Positions 1 to 8,839 of a stretch of DNA of 45,100 nt are shown here, in pieces. The notes beneath the pieces are model-generated. The model searched no databases and was not told the DNA's origin. It worked only from the letters and a program-made list of their open reading frames with translations. The position numbers and the translations under genes are program-made. The DNA is from JBKECF01 sp047974375 (lineage in GTDB: Bacteria; Bacillota; Clostridia; Lachnospirales; CAMZNU01): NCBI GenBank assembly GCA_047974375.1, contig JBKECF010000020.1, forward strand, positions 1-45,100, written 5' to 3'. Positions within the stretch are counted from its first letter, which is position 1. Every line of letters starts with the position of its first letter.

Positions 1-1
1 A

Positions 2-466
2 TGCCGAGAAATAAAAATAATGGGAATTACTACTAAAATTATAATGATAACAGCAAAAACTACAGCAAATGATGAATTTCTTGGATTGGCTGTAGGGGCA
101 GATGATTATATAAAAAAACCTTTCCAAATGAACATTCTTTTATTAAGAATTAAAAAATTATGTGATTTAGAAAAAGTGTTAAGATATAAAGGCATAGTTT
201 TAAATGTGAAAACTCATGAGGTTACTTTAAATGGAAAATTTTTGGACTTAACTAAAAAAGAATATGAACTACTTAAATACTTTTTATTAAATCAAAATGT
301 AATTCTTTCGAGAGAACAGTTCTTAAATTATATATGGGGGAAAGACTATTTGGGAGATGTACGAACAGTGGATACCCATATTTTGCGTTTAAGGAAAAAA
401 ATAGGAAGTGATTATATTCATACTAAAATAGGTACGGGGTATATTATGGGTGCTAAATATGAATAA
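2..466 (+). CDS. Response regulator, OmpR/PhoB type (5' end outside window)
   Basis: The reading frame is open back to base 2, so the gene begins upstream of the window and the ATG at base 20 is internal. The visible 154 residues hold the end of the receiver domain, with the switch threonine in MITAKTT and the invariant lysine in DDYIKKPF, followed by an OmpR-type winged-helix DNA-binding domain (LTKKEYELLKYFLLNQ, then the recognition helix in VRTVDTHILRLRKKIG). The phospho-accepting aspartate lies in the missing part. It overlaps the histidine kinase gene that follows, so the two form a two-component system. Its targets are not evident; no typical target operon is adjacent. Confidence 0.93.
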   Translation, partial: CREIKIMGITTKIIMITAKTTANDEFLGLAVGADDYIKKPFQMNILLLRIKKLCDLEKVLRYKGIVLNVKTHEVTLNGKFLDLTKKEYELLKYFLLNQNVILSREQFLNYIWGKDYLGDVRTVDTHILRLRKKIGSDYIHTKIGTGYIMGAKYE

Positions 467-1847
467 GCTTTCAAAAAAATTAATTTTAGGAATAGTAACT
501 ATACTTGTATTGTCATTTGTTTGCTCTTTGATTTTTAACAGCCAATATTTGGAACGGTTTTATTTATACCAGAAAAAAAACACCATAATAAATGTATGTG
601 ATAATTTCATAAATTCATTAGAAAAACACAAAACACCTAAAGAATCTATTAAAGCAATAGAAGACTCATATAAAGTTATTATTGTAGAAATAGATAGTAT
701 GCCAGCTGAAAAAAACGACGAAGTGAACGAGAAAATTCAATCAGCTTTCCAAGAGAAAGGAATAGGATTTCAAAAATATTGGTTTTGGGAAGAGGATTAT
801 AAATATGTTCTAAAAGGTGAAAATAAAATAAAATTATATAATCAGGAAAAATTAAATTACAGCCTATTGGTGAACTATACTAAAGTAGGTTCAAGTATTT
901 ACGCAATAACAATGATTGTTCCAAATATATCTGATGCATTTCATATAGCAAACATGTTTTTAATAACTGTCCATGTTTTTACAATTATAATAGCTGTAAT
1001 TTTTATTATTTTTTTCACAAAAAAAATAACTAGGCCTTTGCAATTATTTCAACTTTTTGCAAGGAATATGAATAATAATAATTTTGTTCCTATAAATGTA
1101 TCTACAAAAGATGAGTTGGAAATTGTTGCTGAAAGTTTAAATACCATGGGCAAGCAAGTAAGCCTTTATCAAAAGTCATTGGAAGAAAAAAATAGTCAGA
1201 TGGAACAGCTAATTGAAGGTGTAGCACATGATTTAAAAACTCCCATAGCATTAATAGACTTATATGGCAACGGTATAAAGGATGGTATAGACGATGGCGA
1301 ATTTTTAGAAACAATATTAGAAGAGAATAAACGTATGGCAACAATGATAGACCGTTTAATTTTTCTTTCCAAAGTTGAAAATGTTCTTAAGGAACAATTA
1401 GATTCTTTGGAAATAAACTTATCTAGTTTACTAAATAATATTGTAAACAAGCATAGGGGTTTAACAGATGAAAGACAAATGAAATTTCATTTAGAAATTG
1501 AAGTTAATATTCATATTAAAGGGAATAGTGAATTACTAGAATCTTTATTTTTAAACCTCATTACCAATGCTATTAAATATTCAACAGGAGAAACAATTAA
1601 TTTAAAATTATTTAAAAAGGAAAATGCTATTTTATTTTATATTTCAAATAAAATTAGTAATGACTATTTAGATCTAGACAAAATATGGTTACCATATTAT
1701 GTAGGTGAAAAATCAAGAAATAAAAAATTATCTGGTACGGGCTTGGGTTTAAGTATTGTTAAAAAAATTTGCGATACACAGGGATTTTCCATTAATTGTA
1801 ATCTAGTAGATAATAAAATTGAATTTATAATAAGTATTTTACAATAA
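459..1847 (+). CDS. Sensor histidine kinase with HAMP domain
   Basis: Membrane sensor kinase that would phosphorylate the preceding response regulator. Order of parts: transmembrane helix 1 (about residues 7-27), an external sensing region of roughly 130 residues, helix 2 (about 165-188, MFLITVHVFTIIIAVIF), HAMP linker, HisKA dimerisation helix with the phospho-accepting histidine in EGVAHDLKTP (residue ~257), and an HATPase domain with N box NLITNAIKYS and G box GTGLGLSIVKK. I chose ATG 459 because it gives a natural signal-anchor start; a GTG at 450 is also in frame. Either start overlaps the regulator gene, implying coupled translation. The signal sensed is unknown. Confidence 0.93.
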   Translation: MNKLSKKLILGIVTILVLSFVCSLIFNSQYLERFYLYQKKNTIINVCDNFINSLEKHKTPKESIKAIEDSYKVIIVEIDSMPAEKNDEVNEKIQSAFQEKGIGFQKYWFWEEDYKYVLKGENKIKLYNQEKLNYSLLVNYTKVGSSIYAITMIVPNISDAFHIANMFLITVHVFTIIIAVIFIIFFTKKITRPLQLFQLFARNMNNNNFVPINVSTKDELEIVAESLNTMGKQVSLYQKSLEEKNSQMEQLIEGVAHDLKTPIALIDLYGNGIKDGIDDGEFLETILEENKRMATMIDRLIFLSKVENVLKEQLDSLEINLSSLLNNIVNKHRGLTDERQMKFHLEIEVNIHIKGNSELLESLFLNLITNAIKYSTGETINLKLFKKENAILFYISNKISNDYLDLDKIWLPYYVGEKSRNKKLSGTGLGLSIVKKICDTQGFSINCNLVDNKIEFIISILQ

Positions 1848-1850
1848 AAA

Positions 1851-1879
1851 TTGCACAAGTATAAAAAAGGTGTTATAAT
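1851..1879 (+). promoter_or_regulatory. Sigma-A promoter of the rimP-nusA-infB operon
   Basis: TTGCAC (1851-1856) and a perfect TATAAT (1874-1879) separated by 17 bases. It lies just after the sensor kinase gene and upstream of the rimP leader. Transcription would start near 1886. Confidence 0.85.
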
Positions 1880-1898
1880 CTAAAAATAGAAGAGTGGA

Positions 1899-1924
1899 AA
1901 GAGTGGGTGCAGACCCACTCTTTT
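1899..1924 (+). terminator. Terminator-like hairpin in the rimP leader
   Basis: AAGAGTGGGT (1899-1908), loop GCAG, ACCCACTCTT (1913-1922), running into T residues. It forms a perfect 10-bp stem about 13 bases after the predicted transcription start and about 50 bases before rimP. It looks like an intrinsic terminator placed inside the leader, so it may attenuate the operon, or may stabilise the 5' end because the T run is short. A partial copy of the 5' arm (AGAGTGG, 1891-1897) sits just before it and could compete for the 3' arm. Confidence 0.7.
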
Positions 1925-1976
1925 ATGTTAGTTTAGGAGAAATAGCAAGGCGTACTAAATTTATAGAGGTGATGAA

Positions 1977-2438
1977 ATGACAAATAAAGAGCTTATTAAA
2001 GTTATTACAGCTTATATGGAGCCTATAGAGGCAGAGCTGTCTGTGGAATTAGTAGATGTAGAATACGTAAAGGAAGGGCCTAATATGTATTTACGTCTGT
2101 ATATCGACAAAGAGGGCGGCGTAGATATAATAGCCTGTGAAGGTGTAAGCAGAAAAATAGAAGCAATTTTAGATGAAAAAGATCCAATTAAAGATCCCTA
2201 TATTTTGGAGGTAAGTTCCCCAGGGTTAGACAGGCCACTTAAAAAAGAAGAAGACTATAAAAAGTTTGCTGGTGAAATAGTTGACATTAAATTATACAAA
2301 GGTAGAAATGGTACAAAGGAATTTCAAGGCGAGCTTGTGGGATTATTCAATGAAGAGGTAAAAATCATAATTGATGATAAAGAAGAAGTTTTTTCTTTGA
2401 ATGAAATTGCAATATGTAGATTGGCTGTTATATTTTAG
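1977..2438 (+). CDS. rimP: Ribosome maturation factor RimP
   Basis: 153-residue RimP/YlxS, the usual length. It assists late assembly of the 30S ribosomal subunit in the cytoplasm. The N-terminal domain shows the family pattern LVDVEYVKEG...LRLYIDKEGGV and CEGVSRKIEAILDE, followed by the hallmark YILEVSSPGLDRPL and a C-terminal SH3-like barrel. The ATG start follows GAGGTG at good spacing. It is the first gene of the operon, and nusA starts 8 bases after its stop, as in most Bacillota. Confidence 0.97.
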   Translation: MTNKELIKVITAYMEPIEAELSVELVDVEYVKEGPNMYLRLYIDKEGGVDIIACEGVSRKIEAILDEKDPIKDPYILEVSSPGLDRPLKKEEDYKKFAGEIVDIKLYKGRNGTKEFQGELVGLFNEEVKIIIDDKEEVFSLNEIAICRLAVIF

Positions 2439-2446
2439 GAGGAATT

Positions 2447-3865
2447 ATGAAAAACAGTAAAGAATTAATAAAAGCTTTAGATGCCATTGAGAGCGAAAAA
2501 GGGATTAAAAAGGAAATAGTATTTGAAGCTATTGAAAGTTCACTTGTAACGGCCTGTAAAAAGCACTATGGAAACAATTATAATGCAATAGTTAATTTAA
2601 ATAAGGACACAGGGGATATTAAAGTTTATCTTCTTAAAACTGTAGTTGAAGAAGTTGAGGACAAAGCGACAGAAATTAATTTAGAAGATGCCATTAAAAT
2701 TAGTAAAAAATATATACTAGGGGACACTGCAGAAATAGAAGTGACTACAGGGGATTTTGGTAGAATATCAGCTCAAACAGCGAAACAAGTTGTTACACAA
2801 AAAATTCGTGAAGCTGAAAGAGAAATACTTTACGATGAATACATAATGAAAGAAAAAGAAGTTGTTACAGGTTTAGTACAACGCCGTGACAGAAGAAATA
2901 TTGTTGTACAAATTGGAAAGTTAGATGCTTACTTATTATATAACGAGCAAATTCGTGGAGAAAAATATACATTTAATGAGAGATTAAAAGTATACGTTAT
3001 GGAAGTTAAAAAAACATCTAAAGGACCTGTTATAAACGTATCTAGAACCCATCCAGAGTTGGTAAAAAGATTGTTTGAAGAAAAAGTTTCTGAAGTACAT
3101 GATGGTGTAGTAGAAATTAAATCTGTTTCTCGAGAGGCAGGAGCTAGAACAAAAATGGCTGTTTTTTCTAAAGACAAGAATGTTGACGCAGTTGGAGCTT
3201 GTGTTGGAGCAAATGGTATAAGAGTTAACCAGATTGTAGAGGAACTAAAAGGGGAAAAAATAGACATTATTAATTGGTATGAAGACCCTAAATATTTTAT
3301 TGCGGCATCTTTAAGCCCTAGTGAAGTACTAAATGTATTAATAGATGAAGAAAATAGAATATCTAAAGTTATTGTACCAGATGACCAGCTTTCTTTAGCC
3401 ATAGGTAAAGAAGGTCAAAATGCAAGGTTAGCTGTTAAGCTTACAAATTGGAAAATAGACATAAAAAGTGAAACAAAGGCAAGAGAAACTAATTTTATGA
3501 CGGATGAGGAATTAATTACTAGTAGAATTACAGAAGAGGGCTACAAGGAAGCCCTTATGCCTATAAGAAGGAAAGTAGAAAATTTAGACATAGAGGCGCT
3601 AGAAATTGTAGACGATTTAGATGATGATATAGAAGAAGAACGTAAAATTATAGATGATTTAGATGACGATGATATAGATATTGATTTGTTAGATGATACA
3701 TTAAATGATAGGCTTTTTGATGATGACGAAGATGAAGACAACGATGATTTAGATTTGGATTTAGATGATTTTGACGACTACGATGATGAAATCTTAGAGG
3801 GTATAGACTTCGATGAAGATTTCGAGGATGAGTATGATAATGATTTTGATGATGATTTAATATAG
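2447..3865 (+). CDS. nusA: Transcription termination/antitermination factor NusA with long acidic tail
   Basis: NusA binds RNA polymerase and nascent RNA and modulates pausing, termination and antitermination. The N-terminal polymerase-binding domain (ALDAIESEKGIKKEIVFEAI), S1 domain (around residues 135-200) and tandem KH domains (GACVGANGIRVNQIVEELKGE; IGKEGQNARLAVKLT) are intact. At 472 residues it is about 100 longer than the ~370 of Bacillus subtilis NusA. The excess is a tail from about residue 385 made mostly of aspartate and glutamate (about 51 of the last 87 residues), not the helical AR repeats of enterobacterial NusA. AGGAGG lies just upstream of the ATG. Confidence 0.97.
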   Translation: MKNSKELIKALDAIESEKGIKKEIVFEAIESSLVTACKKHYGNNYNAIVNLNKDTGDIKVYLLKTVVEEVEDKATEINLEDAIKISKKYILGDTAEIEVTTGDFGRISAQTAKQVVTQKIREAEREILYDEYIMKEKEVVTGLVQRRDRRNIVVQIGKLDAYLLYNEQIRGEKYTFNERLKVYVMEVKKTSKGPVINVSRTHPELVKRLFEEKVSEVHDGVVEIKSVSREAGARTKMAVFSKDKNVDAVGACVGANGIRVNQIVEELKGEKIDIINWYEDPKYFIAASLSPSEVLNVLIDEENRISKVIVPDDQLSLAIGKEGQNARLAVKLTNWKIDIKSETKARETNFMTDEELITSRITEEGYKEALMPIRRKVENLDIEALEIVDDLDDDIEEERKIIDDLDDDDIDIDLLDDTLNDRLFDDDEDEDNDDLDLDLDDFDDYDDEILEGIDFDEDFEDEYDNDFDDDLI

Positions 3866-3893
3866 TCTACAATATAATTCAAGAGGTGATGCA

Positions 3894-4178
3894 GTGAAAA
3901 CGAGAAAAGTACCATTAAGAAAATGCACAGGTTGCCAAGAGATGAAAAATAAAAAAGAGCTCATAAGGATTGTAAAAACGGAAGATAATTTCGAAATTGA
4001 CAAGACGGGCAAAAAAAATGGACGTGGGGCATATATATGTGATAACACAGAGTGCTTAGAAAAATCATTTAAAAATAAGGGTTTAGAACGTTCCTTTAAA
4101 TGCAGGGTAGATAAAGAAATTTATGAAAAGTTAAAAAAAGAAGTAAAGGTACCTATAAGAGAGCTAGAAAATGAGTAA
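3894..4178 (+). CDS. rnpM: YlxR/RnpM family RNA-binding protein
   Basis: 94-residue DUF448 protein. In Bacillus subtilis the homologue (YlxR, renamed RnpM) binds RNase P RNA and modulates its activity. The family motif RKCTGCQEMKNKKELIRIV is followed by GRGAYICDNTECLEKSFKNKGLER-like sequence (broken here only by a short variable stretch). The GTG start at 3894 has AAGAGGTG upstream. It sits between nusA and the L7Ae-like gene, overlapping the latter by 8 bases, the standard place for this gene. Confidence 0.93.
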   Translation: MKTRKVPLRKCTGCQEMKNKKELIRIVKTEDNFEIDKTGKKNGRGAYICDNTECLEKSFKNKGLERSFKCRVDKEIYEKLKKEVKVPIRELENE

Positions 4179-4464
4179 TATATATTTTTTATTAGGTATT
4201 TGTAGAAAAGCAGGACTTTTATGTAATGGTGAATCATTGGTACAGAAAGCCATTTCTAGTAATAAAGCACAGCTAGTAATAATAGCTGAAGATGCCAGCG
4301 ACAATACAAAGAAGAAATTTATAAACAAATCTAGTTTTTATAATATTAAATGTATTGAGTACAGCACAAAGGAAAAATTGGGACGTGCTATTGGTAAAGA
4401 ATATGCAGCATCAATTGCAATATTAGATAAAGGACTGGGAGAGAAAATTGAAAGTTTGATATAG
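4171..4464 (+). CDS. L7Ae/L30e-like ribosome-associated protein (YlxQ)
   Basis: 97-residue member of the L7Ae/L30e/Gadd45 RNA-binding family, equivalent to YlxQ in Bacillus. It probably binds kink-turn RNA. Features: LLGICRKAGLLCNGESLVQKAI and LVIIAEDASDNTKKKF-type segments in two short halves, then the typical IGKEYAASIAILDKG end. The ATG overlaps the rnpM stop region by 8 bases, so translation is probably coupled. Its cellular role is poorly defined in the family. Confidence 0.9.
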   Translation: MSNIYFLLGICRKAGLLCNGESLVQKAISSNKAQLVIIAEDASDNTKKKFINKSSFYNIKCIEYSTKEKLGRAIGKEYAASIAILDKGLGEKIESLI

Positions 4465-4486
4465 TAGAATTTTGGAGGTGTAGCTA

Positions 4487-7072
4487 TTGTCTAAAAAAAG
4501 GATATATACGGTTGCAAAGGAATTAAATATGGATAACAAGGAATTATTGAAAGTATTATCAGATGTTGGATACGAGGCAACAAGTCATATGGCATCTATT
4601 GAAGATGATGTTATTGATAAAGTAAAGAATAAACTTCAAAAAGGTGATAATAATAAATCAAGTAAACCAAATAATAAACCATCAAGTGACAGAGATAAAA
4701 AGCCAAGTAAAAATTTTAAAAAGGATTACAAAGGAAATATCGAAAAAAAGGATTATAAAAGTCGCAACAATAGTAATGGTGGCAACAACAGTAACGGGAA
4801 AAATGTTAGAAAAGATAACAATAGTAAATTTACTAAAGACAACAACAAATACAGTAAAGATAATAGGTCAAATACGGGTAGAATGAGTAAAGAAAACAAA
4901 GATATGGATTATGATGACGATATAAATAACTCAAAAAGAAGAGATGTTAAAGGAAAAACTGTTGAAAAAAGAAGTGAAACAGTAACTGAAGACAGAAGCG
5001 AAAGAGCTATTACTAAAAGAAATGACAAGAGGAATAACGACAAGCGTGACAAAGAGAAGTTAGAGAAGAAGAAAAGTTTTAGGGGAGATAGCGAAAGTAC
5101 TACAAATGACACATCTTATAAGGGGAAAATTGGTACAAAAAATAAAAATGTTAAAAATGTTAAGAAGGTTAATAAAAGAGCTCCTCAACCTGAAAATACT
5201 AAGTTAACAAATATTAATAGTGTTTTAAATAACTCTCATAAAAAGAAAAAGAAAAAAGATTATAAAAGATTAAATGCAAAGAATAATGAAGAAGTAGAAG
5301 AGATTATTGAAGATGACATCAAAGTAGCAAAAGTTAGTAAAATGGTTACAGTGAAAGAGCTGGCAGATGCAATAGATAAGTCTGTCACAGACATAATTAT
5401 GATTCTTATGAAAAAGGGAATAATGGCAAATCAAAATCAAACAATTGAGTTTGACTTAGCTGTAGAGATTGCCGATGAAAATGATTATGTTTTAGAGGAA
5501 TTTGATGAAAAAGATGTATTAGAAACTTTCTTCGAAGAAGAGGACACAGATGAATTAGAAGATTTAGAAGAAAGACCACCAGTAGTAGTTGTTATGGGAC
5601 ATGTAGACCATGGTAAAACTTCACTTTTAGATGCCATAAGAGATGCACATGTAATAAAAGGTGAAGCCGGTGGTATTACTCAGCATATAGGTGCCTATAC
5701 AGTAAAATTAGATGGTAAAACAATTACATTTTTAGATACTCCGGGTCATGCAGCTTTTACAGCAATGCGTATGCGTGGTGCTAGTGTTACCGATATTGCC
5801 GTATTAGTTGTTGCAGCTGATGACGGAGTTATGCCACAAACTATAGAAGCTATTAACCATGCAAAAGCTGCGGGCGTGGAAATAATAGTAGCTATAAATA
5901 AAATTGACAAGCCAAACGCAAACCCAGATAGAGTTAAACAGGAGCTTATAGAACATGGTATTTTAGTTGAGGACTGGGGTGGTAATATTATTTCTGTTCC
6001 CGTATCTGCTTTAAAAGGTGATGGAATTGAAGATTTGTTATCAATGATTACTTTAACTGCAGAGGTTCAAGAATTAAAAGCCAACCACCAGAAAAAAGCA
6101 AGAGGTACAGTAATAGAGGCGGCATTAGACAAGGGCAGAGGTTCTGTTGCTACGGTGCTTGTACAAAATGGTACACTTCATGTAGGTGACCCAATAGTAG
6201 TGGGATGTGCTCATGGACGTGTTCGTGCAATGATAGATGATAAAGGAAATAAAGTTAAGTCGGCAGGACCATCTATACCAGTGGAAATACTAGGTTTATC
6301 AGACGTACCAAATGCTGGTGATAGCTTTTATACAGCTAAAAATGAAAGAGAAGCAAGACAATTAGCCGAATCTGTTATAGCAAAAACTCGTGAAGATATG
6401 ATTAAAGATACACCACAAAAAGTATCTTTAAATGATTTGTTTAATCAAATACAATTAGGTACAGTTAAAGAACTTAATATTGTAATAAAGGCTGATGTAC
6501 AAGGTTCTGTTGAGGCGATACGAAGTAGTTTGGAAAAACTTTCAGATGAAGAAGTTATGGTAAAAATTATACATGGCGGCGTAGGTGCTATTACTGAATC
6601 TGACGTAATGTTAGCATCTGCATCAAATGCAATAATTATTGGATTTAACGTAAGACCTGAGCCAAGCGCTAAACAAGTGGCAGAAAATGAAAAAGTTGAC
6701 TTACGTCTTTACCGTGTTATTTACAATGCATTGGAAGATATAACTACGGCTATGAAAGGCTTACTAGATCCAGTGTTTGAGGAAAAAGTAATTGGTCATG
6801 TAGAAATTAGACAAATATTTAAAGCGTCAGGTGTTGGTACTATAGCAGGCTCATATGTATTAGATGGTAAAGTAACCAGAAATTCACATGTACGTGTAAT
6901 TCGTGACGGCGTAGTTGTATATGAAGGTACATTGGACACATTAAAACGTTTTAAAGATGATGTTAAGGAAGTTGCAACAGGTTATGAATGTGGGCTTTTA
7001 TTTAATAGATTTAACGATATTAAAGAAGGAGATCAAGTTGAAGCTTTCATCATGGAGGAAGTGAAAAGATAA
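4487..7072 (+). CDS. infB: Translation initiation factor IF-2
   Basis: 861-residue IF-2, a GTPase that delivers initiator tRNA to the ribosome. The N terminus has the small IF2N fold (RIYTVAKELNMDNKELLKVL), then a long, poorly conserved Lys/Asn/Asp-rich linker (about residues 50-270), a second IF2N domain, the GTPase domain with GHVDHGKT (near residue 370), DTPGHAAF (near 417) and NKID (near 471), and domains II-IV ending GDQVEAFIMEE. The TTG start at 4487 follows GGAGGTG. It ends in ATAATG, overlapping rbfA by one base. Confidence 0.98.
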   Translation: MSKKRIYTVAKELNMDNKELLKVLSDVGYEATSHMASIEDDVIDKVKNKLQKGDNNKSSKPNNKPSSDRDKKPSKNFKKDYKGNIEKKDYKSRNNSNGGNNSNGKNVRKDNNSKFTKDNNKYSKDNRSNTGRMSKENKDMDYDDDINNSKRRDVKGKTVEKRSETVTEDRSERAITKRNDKRNNDKRDKEKLEKKKSFRGDSESTTNDTSYKGKIGTKNKNVKNVKKVNKRAPQPENTKLTNINSVLNNSHKKKKKKDYKRLNAKNNEEVEEIIEDDIKVAKVSKMVTVKELADAIDKSVTDIIMILMKKGIMANQNQTIEFDLAVEIADENDYVLEEFDEKDVLETFFEEEDTDELEDLEERPPVVVVMGHVDHGKTSLLDAIRDAHVIKGEAGGITQHIGAYTVKLDGKTITFLDTPGHAAFTAMRMRGASVTDIAVLVVAADDGVMPQTIEAINHAKAAGVEIIVAINKIDKPNANPDRVKQELIEHGILVEDWGGNIISVPVSALKGDGIEDLLSMITLTAEVQELKANHQKKARGTVIEAALDKGRGSVATVLVQNGTLHVGDPIVVGCAHGRVRAMIDDKGNKVKSAGPSIPVEILGLSDVPNAGDSFYTAKNEREARQLAESVIAKTREDMIKDTPQKVSLNDLFNQIQLGTVKELNIVIKADVQGSVEAIRSSLEKLSDEEVMVKIIHGGVGAITESDVMLASASNAIIIGFNVRPEPSAKQVAENEKVDLRLYRVIYNALEDITTAMKGLLDPVFEEKVIGHVEIRQIFKASGVGTIAGSYVLDGKVTRNSHVRVIRDGVVVYEGTLDTLKRFKDDVKEVATGYECGLLFNRFNDIKEGDQVEAFIMEEVKR

Positions 7073-7437
7073 TGGCTAAAAAACAAAATAATCGCTTAAT
7101 ACGAATAAATGATGAAATAATGCGAGAAGTTGCAATAATAATTCGTGGGGAACTTAAGGACCCACGAATTGGTGTCATTACTTCTGTTACAGAAGTTGAC
7201 ACAACAAATGATTTAAAATATTGCAAAATTTATATAAGTGTTTTGGGTAACGACAAGGAAAAGGAAGACGTTATTACTGGATTAAAAAATGCTAAGGGCT
7301 TTATACGTCGCGAATTAGCAAGAAGAATTAATTTAAGGAATACACCGGAGCTTACTTTTTTACTAGATCAATCCTTGGAGTATAGTATGCATATAGATGA
7401 GTTAATAAATAAAGTAACTAAATCAGAAAGTGTATAA
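7072..7437 (+). CDS. rbfA: Ribosome-binding factor A
   Basis: 121-residue RbfA, a KH-fold protein that binds 16S rRNA during 30S maturation and cold adaptation. Family motifs include INDEIMREVAIIIRGELKDPRI, then VTEVDTTNDLKYCKIYISVLG and TPELTFLLDQSLEYSMHI. Its ATG overlaps the infB stop by one base, so it is translationally coupled. It is the last gene of the operon here: the DHH phosphoesterase, truB and ribF genes that often follow in Clostridia are absent and a new promoter begins within 30 bases. Confidence 0.95.
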   Translation: MAKKQNNRLIRINDEIMREVAIIIRGELKDPRIGVITSVTEVDTTNDLKYCKIYISVLGNDKEKEDVITGLKNAKGFIRRELARRINLRNTPELTFLLDQSLEYSMHIDELINKVTKSESV

Positions 7438-7463
7438 AAACTTTGTAATTTTTACATAAAAAA

Positions 7464-7491
7464 TTGCAAAATAAAATCTATTTGATATAAT
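7464..7491 (+). promoter_or_regulatory. Promoter of the CNNM-family gene
   Basis: TTGCAA (7464-7469) and TATAAT (7486-7491) with 16-base spacing, 27 bases after the rbfA stop and about 75 bases before the next start codon. No terminator is visible between rbfA and this promoter, so some readthrough from the infB operon is likely. Confidence 0.7.
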
Positions 7492-7564
7492 GACTTTAAG
7501 GCAAGGGTTAAAAATAATCTTGTTGAGTAAATATTTAGGTTGAAAATTTTAGGAGAGTGATGAA

Positions 7565-8839
7565 GTGGACGAAGGTTCGTATCAGATTATTTTGTTAGTA
7601 GTTTTAGTTTTTTTATCAATGTTTTTTTCGGCATCGGAAACGGCGCTTACAGCCTTAACGCCTATTAGACTTCGCAATATGATGGAGGATGGTGTAAAGG
7701 GTGCAAAAATGGTATTAAAGATAAAAGAAGACCAAAAAAAATTACTTACAACTATATTAATTGGTAATAATATAGTAAATATCGGTGCGTCATCATTAGC
7801 TACATCTATTGCCTTGAGTAATGCAGAAGATAATAATAGTGTAGTACTTTTGGTAACAGTTATACTTACAGTAATTATTTTGCTTTTTGGTGAAATAACT
7901 CCAAAAACTATAGCAGCACAAAATTGTGAAAGAATTTCTATATTGGTAGCTCCATTTATAGAAATATGTATTTTTATCTTTACACCAATAGCATATATTT
8001 TAAATGTAATTTCAGGGATTTTTATAAGACTTTTTTCCGGAGACCCAGACAGAGAATCTCCATTAGTAACAGAGTCGGAAATAATAACTATGGTAAATGT
8101 TGGGCAAGAAGAAGGCGTTTTAGAAGAGAATGAACAAAAAATGATCTACAATGTTTTTGAATTTGGCGACAGTACGGTAGAAGATATAATGACGCCACGT
8201 ACAGATGTAATTGCTATATCGGAGGAGTTTTCTTACGAGGAAATTTTAAAGGTTTATGATGAAAATAAATTTTCTAGACTACCTGTTTATAGCGAAACTG
8301 TAGACAACATTATTGGTATTTTATATTTAAAGGATTTTATTTTTGAAAATAATGCAAAGGATTTTACCGTTAAAAAATATTTAAGAGAAGCATTTTTTAC
8401 ATATGAAATTAAACCAGTAAAAGAATTGTTTGAGGAAATGCGTTCCAAGCGTGTATATATGGCAATTGTTATTGATGAATACGGTGGAACAGAAGGCATA
8501 GTTACATTGGAAGATTTAGTTGAAGAAATAGTAGGAGAAATACTAGACGAAAACGACGAAATTGACTATACTGTAGAAAAAATAAATGAGAATGAATTTT
8601 TGGTAACAGGCGGGATGAAAATAAGTGACATTAAAGAAGAATTAGACATAGATTTAGAATCCAAAGATTTCGATACTATTGCTGGTTATTTAATTGATAT
8701 TGGCGAAAAAATCCCAGAGGAAAATGATGTTATAGAAGATGAGTTTTATAGATTTAAAGTAGAAAGCGTAGATAAAAATAGAGTAGAAAAAGTAAGAATC
8801 TTTACAAAAACAAGACTAGAAGATGCGTATAATGAATAA
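7565..8839 (+). CDS. CNNM/CorC-family membrane protein with CBS domains
   Basis: 424-residue protein of the HlyC/CorC (CNNM) family, members of which transport or regulate Mg2+ and related divalent cations. Order: an N-terminal DUF21 membrane domain (helices around residues 5-25, 60-80, 90-115 and 125-150, with FFSASETALTALTP and LLFGEITPKTIA), a CBS pair (VEDIMTPRTDVIAIS ... VYMAIVIDEYGGTEGIVTLED) and a C-terminal CorC_HlyC domain (FLVTGGMKISDIKEEL). The GTG start at 7565 is preceded by AGGAGAGTG. Older database names call it haemolysin, but nothing here supports a toxin role. Confidence 0.92.
   Translation: MDEGSYQIILLVVLVFLSMFFSASETALTALTPIRLRNMMEDGVKGAKMVLKIKEDQKKLLTTILIGNNIVNIGASSLATSIALSNAEDNNSVVLLVTVILTVIILLFGEITPKTIAAQNCERISILVAPFIEICIFIFTPIAYILNVISGIFIRLFSGDPDRESPLVTESEIITMVNVGQEEGVLEENEQKMIYNVFEFGDSTVEDIMTPRTDVIAISEEFSYEEILKVYDENKFSRLPVYSETVDNIIGILYLKDFIFENNAKDFTVKKYLREAFFTYEIKPVKELFEEMRSKRVYMAIVIDEYGGTEGIVTLEDLVEEIVGEILDENDEIDYTVEKINENEFLVTGGMKISDIKEELDIDLESKDFDTIAGYLIDIGEKIPEENDVIEDEFYRFKVESVDKNRVEKVRIFTKTRLEDAYNE

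Noticed and set aside
2929..3741. Long antisense frames across nusA
   Set aside because: They mirror the biased codon pattern of nusA and its Asp-rich tail (giving Ser-rich translations) and have no ribosome-binding sites.
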